Source: Paenibacillus glycanilyticus
GTDB taxonomy: Bacteria; Bacillota; Bacilli; Paenibacillales; Paenibacillaceae
DNA length: 64,000 bases
Assembly (NCBI RefSeq): GCF_030161375.1
Contig: NZ_BSSQ01000001.1
Coordinates: forward strand, 62,001 to 126,000
Direction: 5' to 3'
The notes beneath the pieces are model-generated. The model searched no databases. It was not told where the DNA came from and saw only the letters and a list, made by a program, of their open reading frames with translations. Below, in pieces: positions 26,104-35,700 of this stretch (positions are counted from its first letter, which is position 1; each line of letters begins with the position of its first letter). A program made the translations under genes and the position numbers.

Positions 26104-27006
26104 TCACGCACCACGCACCAATCGAAAGCCCTGATCTGGGCCAAAGCCGTTTGGCTCGAACTTGCCCCGGAAAGCCGACTCGGCGCTGCCGATATCGCCA
26201 ATCCAACCGCCGCCTTTCACTACCCGCATGGCGCCGTTTGGCACATCTTGCCCTACGTACCAGTCAAAGCACCACTCGCGAACATTGCCCGTCATATCGT
26301 ACAAGCCTAATTCGTTAGGCTTCTTCATCCCAATGGTTTTTGTTGAATCATGATTGTTCTCTATCGCAGGCCAGGTCCAGTCTCCCATTAGATACTTATC
26401 CCCGGCATTTCTCCAATACCATGCTACTTCGTTGATTTTATCGCTTCCGCTGTATTTGAAGCTCTTGCTCTGCTGCCCGCCGCCTGCGGCATATTCCCAT
26501 TCCGCGTCTGTTGGAAGCCGGTAGCCATTCGCGCCTTCGCTAATCGTTACCGTCCATTTGAGCTGATCGTTTTCGCTTTTGTTATTCGGGTCCTTCGTGT
26601 TCTTGTCCAGGTTGTAATAAGGCTTGAGACCTTCCTTCACGCTTCTCGCATTGCAATACTGAATGACGTCATACCAGCTTACCATCTCGACGGGAAGTCT
26701 GCCGCCCTTGAACTGGGAAGGATTGCTTCCCATCACGTTAACCCACTCGTCCTGGGTCACCTCGTATTTCCCGATATAGAAATCCGGAAACGTGATCTCT
26801 TTGCCGTAGTAACTGGATTTCGTATTGGCAAAAGCTCCGCCTTTGACCAGCACAAAGCCATCAACAGGGCTAACAGACTTGGGAGATTGTACGGCGGCTG
26901 CATTGGCAGGGTCAGTCTGCGCTTTCTTGGGCGGCTGCTGCTCCTCCGAGCAAGCGCTGAGCAAGACCATTGCGGCTAATAAAGAACAAGTTATGAGCTT
27001 TCTCAT
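26104..27006 (-). CDS. SUMF1/FGE-fold lipoprotein
   Basis: 300 aa with a lipoprotein signal ending LLSAC (Cys19). The rest is an FGE-sulfatase (SUMF1) fold: FYIGKYEVTQDEWVNVMG, GYRLPTDAEWEYAAGGG, LGLYDMTGNVREWCFDWY and the C-terminal FGPDQGFRLVRG. The paired cysteines that make formylglycine in true FGE are missing (the usual site reads RVVKGGGWIGDIGSAE), and no sulfatase lies nearby, so it is probably a binding or structural relative on the outer membrane face. It lies downstream of xynA but its own regulation is unclear. Confidence 0.85.
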   Translation of the reverse strand: MRKLITCSLLAAMVLLSACSEEQQPPKKAQTDPANAAAVQSPKSVSPVDGFVLVKGGAFANTKSSYYGKEITFPDFYIGKYEVTQDEWVNVMGSNPSQFKGGRLPVEMVSWYDVIQYCNARSVKEGLKPYYNLDKNTKDPNNKSENDQLKWTVTISEGANGYRLPTDAEWEYAAGGGQQSKSFKYSGSDKINEVAWYWRNAGDKYLMGDWTWPAIENNHDSTKTIGMKKPNELGLYDMTGNVREWCFDWYVGQDVPNGAMRVVKGGGWIGDIGSAESAFRGKFEPNGFGPDQGFRLVRGA

Positions 27007-27089
27007 CGGTGTATCTCCTTTGAGCGATGGAAATAGAGAAGGCCGACGTCAGGAAGACCGGCCGGCCAATCTCTTTTTTTAAAATCAGA

Positions 27090-27725
27090 TTACCACACCG
27101 TTACGTTCGAGCTGCCGCTGCTTTGGTAACCCTCAGTCGCGAGGACTTGGTAGGACCAGCTGCTGCCGAGGTTCATGCCTTTGCTTTTCCAAGCGTTAAC
27201 GTGGTTGGCGAAAGTAATGGCGACGTTGCTGCCGGTTGCACGCTTCGATTGGCGAACGCTCCAATATTGCGTGAAAGTAGCCGTTCCGTCGATGGAAGGG
27301 GCGTTAACGCGTTGCGCTGTATAAATATCGTAGGTTCCGCCGTCGCTGCTTACAGTGCCTTTGTACGTACCCGTAGGTCTGTAAGTGCCCCAGCTGTCGA
27401 CTACGTAATATTCGATTAAGGAATTTCTTGTCCAGCCGTAGAGAGTCAGATAACCGTTACCGTTTGGCGCCCATACGCCTGCGTTGTAGTTGATAACACG
27501 GGAAGCTGAGCCTGTATTCCAGCCTTTACCTACGACGAAGTTGCCGGTATTCGACCAAGTCACGCTATAATTGCCGCCAGAACCGTTAACCGCGTTCACC
27601 GTTCCGCCGCCATCCGTCCAGTTCTGCCAGTAGTCTGTTGCCGCATTAGCCGTTGCCGCGAATAAACCGATACTCATGGAAGCTGCCAGTACTGCTGTCA
27701 TAACCTTCTTTTTCAACTTGAACAT
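27090..27725 (-). CDS. xynA: secreted GH11 endo-1,4-beta-xylanase
   Basis: 211 aa, the size of Bacillus XynA. The signal peptide ends in ANA (residues 26-28). The catalytic glutamates are E105 in [13 protein letters not shown] and E198 in [11 protein letters not shown]; the thumb is visible as [13 protein letters not shown]. It cuts xylan outside the cell and has no binding module. AGGAGG lies 6 nt before the ATG, after an untranslated leader of about 140 nt with a cre site in the promoter. Confidence 0.97.
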   Translation of the reverse strand: MFKLKKKVMTAVLAASMSIGLFAATANAATDYWQNWTDGGGTVNAVNGSGGNYSVTWSNTGNFVVGKGWNTGSASRVINYNAGVWAPNGNGYLTLYGWTRNSLIEYYVVDSWGTYRPTGTYKGTVSSDGGTYDIYTAQRVNAPSIDGTATFTQYWSVRQSKRATGSNVAITFANHVNAWKSKGMNLGSSWSYQVLATEGYQSSGSSNVTVW

Positions 27726-27856
27726 AATCTACCTCCTGGAATTGTTATAGCTTGTCAACAACTTTCACCTGCAACTTAAGCGAATCAATTATGCGAGCTG
27801 ATTCTGGTTGAAGTCGATCGTTATTGTGACTGGCCTTCTCTGCTACGCTCCGGCTT

Positions 27857-27866
27857 CCACCTCCTT
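27857..27866 (-). promoter_or_regulatory. non-coding Shine-Dalgarno-like sequence at the 5' end of the xynA mRNA
   Basis: AAGGAGGTGG lies within the first 15 nt of the predicted transcript and more than 130 nt from the start codon, with no start codon in range. It resembles the STAB-SD elements that stabilise Bacillus cry3A mRNA. Confidence 0.35.
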
Positions 27867-27875
27867 CTGAACAAG

Positions 27876-27898
27876 ATTATAGAGAGAAAACGCTTTCA
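27876..27898 (-). promoter_or_regulatory. xynA promoter with CcpA cre site
   Basis: TATAAT (-10) is at 27881-27876. Directly upstream, TGAAAGCGTTTTCT (27898-27885) fits the cre consensus TGWAARCGYTWNCW at every position, so catabolite repression by CcpA is expected. The -35 box is weak. Confidence 0.75.
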
Positions 27899-27997
27899 AA
27901 ATAAGGAATAAATTAAAGGGTTATCCCCCTTGGATTTAGGATGCCGGTAGAAAGCTTTTCATCCCATGGATACTTTGCTAGAATGAAACCAATAAAC

Positions 27998-28071
27998 CTG
28001 TATGTGACTGGCGAGAAAAAGTGGAATTAACCACGAGGAAGCATACAGCTGGATCGTTCCGTTCGCCTGGG
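27998..28071 (+). promoter_or_regulatory. ZTP (pfl motif) riboswitch
   Basis: The conserved parts are all present: GTGACTGGCGA, then GTGG/CCAC, then GAGGAAGCATAC closing the first stem with GTATG, and after a linker CCGTTCGCCTGGG, which pairs with GGCGA as a pseudoknot. ZTP riboswitches commonly control folD, purH and glyA, which fits the gene downstream. A -10 box TAGAAT lies just upstream (about 27980-27985). Confidence 0.9.
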
Positions 28072-28125
28072 AAAAGTATCTGCGATTGACTCGTATTGCT
28101 ACGAGCATCCGCGGATACTTTTTTT
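28072..28125 (+). terminator. riboswitch expression-platform terminator
   Basis: AAAAGTATC pairs with GATACTTTT, with an inner CTCGT/ACGAG stem and a following T-run. It starts right at the end of the aptamer, so ligand binding can plausibly prevent it (ON switch). Confidence 0.85.
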
Positions 28126-28161
28126 CGTTTATCTTGAAAGAATGAAACGGAGGACAACGGG

Positions 28162-29655
28162 ATGACAACCATTATGAAAGCCAAAGAAGCAGCCGATCAG
28201 GTCTACGCTTCCATTAGAGCGAGAGTAGAAGAACTGAGGATGAATGGTCTTGCGCCGAGTATGGCGACTATTCTAGTCGAAGGAGATCCTGCATCTGCGT
28301 ATTATGCACAAGCAAAGCAACGAATTGCCGATAAGCTCGGAGTAGCTTTTAGCCTCCATTCCTTTGAACCCAACGTCGAGGAGAAAGAGATTCTTGAGCT
28401 GATCTCGCGCTTGAATAAAGATTCGTCCGTCCACGGCATTATGCTCGAGCTGCCTTTACCCAAGCACCTGTCAGCAAGCACGATTGAGAAGGCGATCTCC
28501 CCGCTCAAAGACGTAGACGGCGTGACGCCGGACAACAAACTAGCTACCGTTACCGGAGCTGAAGGTCTTTATCCCGCAACGCCTCAAGCCTGTATTCGAC
28601 TTGCCAAACATTTCGGGCATACACTGGCAGGTAAAAATGTCACCCTAGTAGGAAGAGGCCAAACCGTTGGTCTGCCCTTATTTCATCTGTTGCAGCGCGA
28701 AAATGCTACCGTTACCGTATGTCATTCACGCACTCCCGATATCGCCAAACATCTCCAGCATGCGGAGATTGCTTTTGTAGCGGTTGGACGTCCTAATGTG
28801 GTTACTCCCGACATGGTGCATGAAGGTCTGGTCATCATTGATGCGGGTATTAATGAGGTTGAGGGCGGGAAGATAGTTGGGGACGTATCGGCGGAAGTCA
28901 GTTCCCATGTTGCAGGGATATCTCCTGTTCCGGGTGGCGTCGGCACCTTAACCACTGCGATTCTGTATGAGAATCTATTGAAAGCTATAGATCTCCAGTG
29001 CAAAGAATTGGACAGTGAGAAGGATTCCGGTCCCGTTTCATGGGATAGCTCGATCCACCTGTTCCTGCAGCAGGCTGGCAGCTCGAATCCTACGCCTGGA
29101 GGCGGAAGTGTCGCCGCCCTTATTGCTGCACTCGGTGCGTCAATGACTTCCATGGTCGGCAATCTGACCAAAGGTGAGAAGTTTGCCTCTATCCAGCAAC
29201 AGGTTGCTGGAGTTATAAGGACGATGAACCATTTGACCGAGCAATGCGAGGAGTTGCTCCATGCCGATATCCGGTCGTTTAATCAGTATATGGATGCGTT
29301 GAAACTTCCGAAGAGAACCGATGAAGAAAAGCTTCTGCGCAGCGAGGCTATCCAAAAGGCTGCAATTCGAGCAATTGAAGTGCCCCTTCGTCTTATGGAA
29401 ATATGCCGAACAGGGATGTCCAGCACGTATAGCATTGCGGAAACGTCCAACAAGAATGTGATTTCCGATTTAGGTATAGGAGCCATTTTATTCGAAGCCG
29501 CAGCGCAGTCTGCTCTGTTGACGATTGAGATTAATCTGGGTTCGCTTAAGGACCAAGAGATGAAGCAGCAGTATGAAGATAAGGTACGGTTGTTGAGTGG
29601 AGAGATTGGGGAGTTGAAGAGTAAGGCTTTGGTTGTTGTTAGGGGTAGGATATAG
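28162..29655 (+). CDS. folD: FolD fused to a cyclodeaminase/cyclohydrolase (FTCD_C) domain
   Basis: 497 aa, against about 285 for FolD alone. Residues 1-285 are FolD (methylene-THF dehydrogenase/methenyl-THF cyclohydrolase): AYYAQAK with the catalytic Tyr and Lys, SPLKDVDGV, GRGQTVGLPL and PVPGGVGTLTTAILYENLL. From about 294 to the end is the FTCD_C/FchA fold (NPTPGGGSVAALIAALGASM, SNKNVISDLGIGAILFEAA). Both halves keep their motifs, so the protein may carry two cyclohydrolase activities. GGAGG precedes the ATG. A ZTP riboswitch ties it to one-carbon/purine demand. Confidence 0.93.
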   Translation: MTTIMKAKEAADQVYASIRARVEELRMNGLAPSMATILVEGDPASAYYAQAKQRIADKLGVAFSLHSFEPNVEEKEILELISRLNKDSSVHGIMLELPLPKHLSASTIEKAISPLKDVDGVTPDNKLATVTGAEGLYPATPQACIRLAKHFGHTLAGKNVTLVGRGQTVGLPLFHLLQRENATVTVCHSRTPDIAKHLQHAEIAFVAVGRPNVVTPDMVHEGLVIIDAGINEVEGGKIVGDVSAEVSSHVAGISPVPGGVGTLTTAILYENLLKAIDLQCKELDSEKDSGPVSWDSSIHLFLQQAGSSNPTPGGGSVAALIAALGASMTSMVGNLTKGEKFASIQQQVAGVIRTMNHLTEQCEELLHADIRSFNQYMDALKLPKRTDEEKLLRSEAIQKAAIRAIEVPLRLMEICRTGMSSTYSIAETSNKNVISDLGIGAILFEAAAQSALLTIEINLGSLKDQEMKQQYEDKVRLLSGEIGELKSKALVVVRGRI

Positions 29656-29992
29656 ACATAATAATTACTGTGATCTGAATCACTTACACACTAACAATAG
29701 TTTTTAATATAGATACGCAAACAAAGAAGCCACTTCTATAGTGACTCCTTTGTTTGCAATTTGTAATTTACTTATTCATTTCATTAGTTTGTTATTATTT
29801 TTGACCTCCACGCTGCCAGTGTGGTATTCGCGGTGTCCTACAATGAATCGATGTGTCCGAAAACATGCTGTAGTGCGGATTTTCGGACTTCGGTCTGCTT
29901 TGCTATATCCTTGGATTTCCGATGATAATCCAGGGTTCATGATCATTGATGTGATCACAAATCACCGTCTTGGCGCTGAAACATTCGTCTCA
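29656..29992. other. gene-free junction between folD and the restriction island
   Basis: It contains a small hairpin (GTGATCTGAATCAC, 29671-29684) and a larger one (GCAAACAAAG / CTTTGTTTGC, 29717-29757, inner CACT/AGTG) that may end both folD and the hsd operon. Short ORFs on both strands (up to 87 codons) resemble nothing I recognise. Base composition turns AT-rich here. Confidence 0.5.
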
Positions 29993-31342
29993 TTATTGAG
30001 TTAATACTACTTCATTTAGCAATTCTAAAGCACTTTCTTCGCTTGGATCGTTTGTACCTAGCTCACCACGGAATGCACGAGCTAGGATTGCTTTCTTCAT
30101 TTGTTCAATTTTATCGATAACATCTGTTATTCCATTAGCGTTCTTTTCACTGTCAAATAGCCTGTTCAATATTCGTACTATTTCTTGTTGCTCTTCAAGT
30201 GATGGGACAGGCAAAGTAAAAGCAGCTATTTTTTTTGCATTAATATTGGACTGGTTTACACCATCGCTTTTCACAGCATTACAATATTCTTTTGCTCGAA
30301 CTGAGTTCATAACATAGTTCAGATAATCTCCATTCATCTGGTTATCGTATTTTAACCGTATTAGGTAACCAGCAAATATTGCAGGGTACTCCCCTCTATA
30401 GATCGATGTTTTCCCAACTAGCTCTGGACTGTTCGTTCTGTTAAAAAGCACATCTCCAGGCTGAAGTATATACTTACCTATATCTTCTTCATCGTCTGAA
30501 TAGGCGAGATTATTCCAATCAATCTCTCCATCCTGTAAATTCCCCATACGAATAACTACCACTTTACCTTCATCGGAAGACTTCTTTGATGTACCGTACT
30601 GTAACGATGAACATACATCACCTAATTCATTGACTTCCCAACTATCCATACCCACGCCATGCGTTTCACGCCACTTCGCAGTGAGCTCCCCTGTAAAAGC
30701 TTTGTGTAGGATAGCGGCTTTACGTGTGTCAAAGCTATCTAATGCATCTTGTGCCAGTTCTTTCGCCTGATCAAGCTTAGCAAACAGGCTTTCAATACGG
30801 TCAATAATTCGTTGTTGTTCAGTGATTGGTGGTAGAGGTAATGCAATAGCTTCGATCTTCTTAACAGATAGATGCTTTACTGTAACACTCGATGTAGCAT
30901 CTTGTATTTCTTTCAACTGCCGTGGCAAATAGTAAAACATATACTTATCTAGTAATGCTTTGTCATTTACCGATTTAATCTTACAAACACGTTGGTTTAG
31001 TAAACTTACTTCACTCTTCCATGAAGCAATATTAAAGTCACCATCCATACCAATTAATAAATCACCAGTATTAACGTGATATAACTCAGAGCATTCCTGC
31101 GATGTATACGTCTCAGTAAATCCTCGAACAATATCTCGAATACGAATTAATGGAAATCCATCCGCGGGTTTGTTGGAGAACAAGCTTGAGTCAAATGGAA
31201 ACCCGCTTAATGTATCGATAAAATTATCTAATTTCGTCCAAATCCAATTCGTAGGAACTTCATACGGTTGCTCATCATCTGCCAATATCGCCTGTTCTAA
31301 TAATTCTTCAGCTGATAAATTCTGCTTCTTCCCTTTAGCCAT
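29993..31342 (-). CDS. hsdS: type I restriction enzyme specificity subunit
   Basis: 449 aa with two target-recognition domains (about 25-180 and 230-385), each followed by a conserved helical spacer: LPPITEQQRIIDRIESLFAK and VPSLEEQQEIVRILNRLFDS. It reads the two halves of the DNA target. Its ATG overlaps the hsdM stop (TAATG). The two recognition domains look different, so the target should be bipartite and asymmetric; its sequence cannot be predicted here. Confidence 0.95.
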   Translation of the reverse strand: MAKGKKQNLSAEELLEQAILADDEQPYEVPTNWIWTKLDNFIDTLSGFPFDSSLFSNKPADGFPLIRIRDIVRGFTETYTSQECSELYHVNTGDLLIGMDGDFNIASWKSEVSLLNQRVCKIKSVNDKALLDKYMFYYLPRQLKEIQDATSSVTVKHLSVKKIEAIALPLPPITEQQRIIDRIESLFAKLDQAKELAQDALDSFDTRKAAILHKAFTGELTAKWRETHGVGMDSWEVNELGDVCSSLQYGTSKKSSDEGKVVVIRMGNLQDGEIDWNNLAYSDDEEDIGKYILQPGDVLFNRTNSPELVGKTSIYRGEYPAIFAGYLIRLKYDNQMNGDYLNYVMNSVRAKEYCNAVKSDGVNQSNINAKKIAAFTLPVPSLEEQQEIVRILNRLFDSEKNANGITDVIDKIEQMKKAILARAFRGELGTNDPSEESALELLNEVVLTQ

Positions 31343-32760
31343 TAGCGACTAACCTCCAATGACTTCAATTCCTTTACAACGCTCATAATCAAATCAACGG
31401 CTTCTTCAAGCTGCGCTACGACTTCTTCTCCACTTTCAATCGGATCTGGAAGGTCGTCATAGTTAAGCACGCTATCATCACGAATAAGACCTAGATCGAG
31501 GCTATTGCTCTTTTCTCGGATTTGTTCACGAGTGAATACATTCCATCGCTCATCCTGCACCTTTTGACGATCCTCCGCAGTGTAGGACGAAACAAACGCA
31601 TCAAAATGCTCAGCCTTAAGAGGTTTCGTTTTACCAAATGAAGTCATGTTGGTGCGCAAATCATAGAACCATACTTCTTTCGTATTGTTCTTATCGGAAT
31701 TACCACGCGTAAAGAAGAGGACATTCGTCTTAACGCCTTGAGCATAGAAAATCCCTGTCGGCAGTCTTAAGATCGTATGTAAATTACACTTGTCCATCAA
31801 GTCATTTCGGATAGACGCACCATCACCTTCAGCAAAGAGTACGTTATCTGGAAGGACGACAGCCGCACGTGCTTCGTTGTTTGCTTTCAAGCTGCGGTAA
31901 ATATGCTGCAAAAAGTTCAACTGCTTATTCGAAGTAGGATAAGTGAAGTCATCGCGAGTTGCACGCTCGCCGCCTTTCTTCGTTCCGAACGGTGGATTCG
32001 TGAGCACTACATCAAAGTCCTTCATTATCTTTCCTTGATTAGACAATGTATCACCTAGCTTGATTGGTCCTTCTAGATCATGCAACATTGCATTCATCAA
32101 GGCCAAACGATGGGTTTCATGTACAAGCTCAGATCCTGAGAATGCATGTTTTCGCTGGAATTCCTGTAACTCGGGGGATAGAGCAAACAAATCATCTGTC
32201 TGATCCTTCACATAGCGATCCGCAGCGATCATAAAACCGAATGTACCGCAGGCAGGGTCATTGCATCGTTCGCCTGGGCGCGGATCAACAAGCTTCGTCA
32301 TCACGTCGATCAAGACACGAGGGGTGAAGTACTGGCCAGCACCTGACTTCTTCTCATTTGCATTTTTCTCAAGCAAGCCCTCGTACAGGTTGCCTAGCCC
32401 TTCTTCCTTAGCCGAATACCAATCAAGTGCGTCTATCGATATAATGAGCTTTTCCAGATTCTTGGGCTCATCGATATTCGAGGAAGCACCTGCATAAATC
32501 TCACGTACTCGACCTTTGATATCCTCGCCTAAGTGGTTGAGTAGTTCCTTATAGAATTTCTTTAGCTCAATTCCCTTGGGCTTAAGCAGTTGATCCCAAC
32601 GATACTGCTCAGGGATTTCCTTTTCCGTCTCGGTTTCTTTTGCCATTTTCAAGAACAAGATATAGGTAAGCTCCGTTACATACTGATGATACGTGATGCC
32701 GTCATCTCGGAGAACGTTACATAAGTTCCATAGTTTAGATACGATCTCTTGGTTGTTCAC
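31342..32760 (-). CDS. hsdM: type I restriction enzyme methyltransferase subunit
   Basis: 472 aa from a GTG that overlaps the hsdR stop (GTGA). The N-terminal helical HsdM domain is followed by the N6-adenine methylase: GAGQYFTPR, SAM motif DPACGTFGF (about residue 170) and catalytic NPPF (about 253). It protects host DNA at the site chosen by HsdS and is part of the restriction complex. Confidence 0.96.
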   Translation of the reverse strand: MNNQEIVSKLWNLCNVLRDDGITYHQYVTELTYILFLKMAKETETEKEIPEQYRWDQLLKPKGIELKKFYKELLNHLGEDIKGRVREIYAGASSNIDEPKNLEKLIISIDALDWYSAKEEGLGNLYEGLLEKNANEKKSGAGQYFTPRVLIDVMTKLVDPRPGERCNDPACGTFGFMIAADRYVKDQTDDLFALSPELQEFQRKHAFSGSELVHETHRLALMNAMLHDLEGPIKLGDTLSNQGKIMKDFDVVLTNPPFGTKKGGERATRDDFTYPTSNKQLNFLQHIYRSLKANNEARAAVVLPDNVLFAEGDGASIRNDLMDKCNLHTILRLPTGIFYAQGVKTNVLFFTRGNSDKNNTKEVWFYDLRTNMTSFGKTKPLKAEHFDAFVSSYTAEDRQKVQDERWNVFTREQIREKSNSLDLGLIRDDSVLNYDDLPDPIESGEEVVAQLEEAVDLIMSVVKELKSLEVSR

Positions 32761-35700
32761 GCTGTTTGTCCCCCATCTTCAAATAAGTACTGATTCAATT
32801 CTGTAATAATGGTATCAAGTTGATCGCGGAAAATCTTATTCATACGACTATAACCGCCTTGATTCTTGAATGCACCAGTGTTTAATAGATCACGATCTAA
32901 TAACGGCTCGTGCAACAATACTGTTTCAATTCGTCCTAGCCAATCCAACTCCATCTTACTGAAGGAGTGATTCCGCTTCAGTTTGGTAATTGCAAGTTTT
33001 GTGCGTTCTGCTCGGCTGACGAGTGCAGATCCAAGCGCTTCCTTGCGAATAAAGCTGATGATGTCTGCTGTAATGTCATCATTAGACAGCTGCTTCCAGG
33101 CAGAGTTCAACTGCTGTTCTGAAAACCCTTCGCGATCCAGTTCCAATCGTAGACTCTTTAAACTTTCACGCGTAAGATCGCTTGGCCTAGTACAAACCAC
33201 TTGGAGAGCAGCGATCTTGTTCATGTTGTTTGTAATGAATGCTTTGAACTCATCCAAGTAATCTTTCGGCTTTAAGCCTTTGCCATAACCACGGTCATGA
33301 GAGACAAGCTCATCCTCTTTATCTGAAATCACTACAGCTCTTGGCTTACCTTTGCCGCTTTCATTCATGATATCAAAGACTTTCCGATGTTCAAGTACAT
33401 AGGCTTTAGCTTGCTCAACTGGCATATTTTTGACTTTCTCGATGAACTGGTCAGGCGTATCACCTTGTGCAATGTCACGGAAATGGGCCATAACATCTTT
33501 CGTCATGTTCCGTTTCTTGCGCTGTAGCTTGGCAACAATAAGATCAATTTGATTTTGCAGCTGCTTCTCGGCCGGTAGAGCATAAAGTCCATCCAGCAAA
33601 TCATCAAAAGATGTAGAAGGCTGAATCACGACCTGTTTCATTGTATTAACGTCATCAAGCGACTCATATACGCCAACTGGATCGTAGATCTCAAAATGCG
33701 TCTTGCCGATCTCAGGACAGAGACGGGTAGCTCGTCCCATCATCTGTTCAAAGAGGATACGTGACTTGACCCTACGCATGAAAGCAAGAGTAGTAATCTT
33801 AGGTACATCAATGCCAGTCGTTAATAGATCAACCGTAACGACGATATTGGGATAGCGTTCATTCTTGAAGCGTTTGATCGCTTCCATGACTTTCTTTGGA
33901 TTCCCACCGCCGATGCTGCCTGTGATCTTCATGACCGCATCGTTGTCTACACCGAATGGCTCGTAAATTTCTTTGAGCAACTTCACAATGACATCGGCAT
34001 GGCTATCATCAACGGCAAAGATCAGCGTCTTCGCGTCGCCCTCTGGATTGATGTCCTGGGCAATCTCGGACAATACGGTTCGATTGAAGTTCTCCGTGAT
34101 GACCTGACGGTTAAACTTCTCCACATCGAATTTTAACTCATCATCCAGCTCGCCACTATTTGTAATTTCTCCCGTTACAGGATCGTAAATCGGGACTACT
34201 TCACCTTTCTGATAGGCGATTCCTTCTTTGCTTAGCTTGGTAACAATCGTATGCGGCGCATCATGATCGACAAGGTAGCCTTCAACTACAGCGCGACGAT
34301 AGGTGTAATTGAATACGGGCTGACCAAAAATCTGTGTCGTTTGAATAGCAGGAGTAGCCGTTAAGCCAATTTTGACCGCATTAAAGTATTCGATGACAGC
34401 GCTATATTTGCTCATGTAATCTTCCTGATTACGATATAACAGCTCGTCGTCGCTCATGTCCTTGTCTAAAATATAACCACGGTGCGCTTCATCTACAATA
34501 ATAAGGTCATAGTCGGAAACAGCAGGGATGGTTTCTCCCTCATTGTAGAGTACACGCTTGACCAAGCTTTGTACCGTGGCGACATGAACCTTGGTCTCTC
34601 TATCAATGTCTTTGTCGCTAAGCTCCTTGATGTTGTAGATGTTATCTAGTGTCCATAGATCTTCAATTTTGACTTCCTTAAACACATCCTGCGCCTGTTC
34701 ACCAAGCGAAGTACGGTCAACAAGGAACAAGATGCGCTGAAAACGGCTAGATTTCAAGAAACGATACAACATGCCCAATATCGTTCGCGTCTTACCTGTT
34801 CCCGTAGCCATCGATAGAAGTACTTTGTCCTGTCCATTAATAATGGCTTGTTCAGCGGCTATAATCGCTTCAATCTGGTATTCGCGAAGGTTGAGGCCAT
34901 CTGGGTCACGCAGCAAATCATAAGGTGTTGCACCTAGGGCTTGATCGGCTGTATCCGTATCTTTGCTGAGCAACTCCATAATGCCATCTGGACTCATCCA
35001 GCCTTGGAGGGCTTTGGAGATATTCGATTGTTTACGCACATCGAGGAACCAGATCCCCGATTTTGTCTCAAGTTGCTTCAAGTACTTCCGGCCATTCGTT
35101 GCAAATACAAAAGGTACTTTATACTTACTCCAATTACCCACTTGATAAGCAGCATGTTCTTCACTTACGGATTGTGCATATTCCTTACACTGGTTATCGA
35201 TTACGGATGGAATATCGGTATATTGACGCTTTGCTTCAATAATGCCAATTATTTGAAGCCCAACGAATAAAGCGTAATCGGCATATCCAGATTTTCCACT
35301 GGAATTACGAGTCGGCCATTCAGCAATCGCAAGATTACGACCTTTTTGAGGTCTAGTGCCCTTCGAATATCGCAAGTGAACCGAATCTGCCTCCCATCCG
35401 ACCTTACGTAACTGCTCGTCGATAATATACCTCGTCTGCGCTTCGGAAAGCTGAAGCTGCTGGGCTGCGCGACTTCCTCTTGAGGTACGTTCCTCAATCG
35501 TCATCGATTGGGCTACCTTAGCTTTTTCAGCAAGCTTCGTTAGCTCTTCAATCCTAGATTCTTTCTCTCGAAGGATAGCTTCGTAATCGACCTTATCTTG
35601 TGACTTTTCAAGAGGTAACACAAATCGTTCAGGACTATACTGCCAGTCTCCGTACGTTTGCATGAACCAAATGCTCAACTCATGGGTCATGCCTATCAAG

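Noticed and set aside
29741-30004. 87-codon plus-strand ORF (and a 60-codon minus-strand ORF) in the folD/hsdS gap
   Set aside because: No ribosome-binding site, no recognisable domain and overlapping frames of similar length on both strands.
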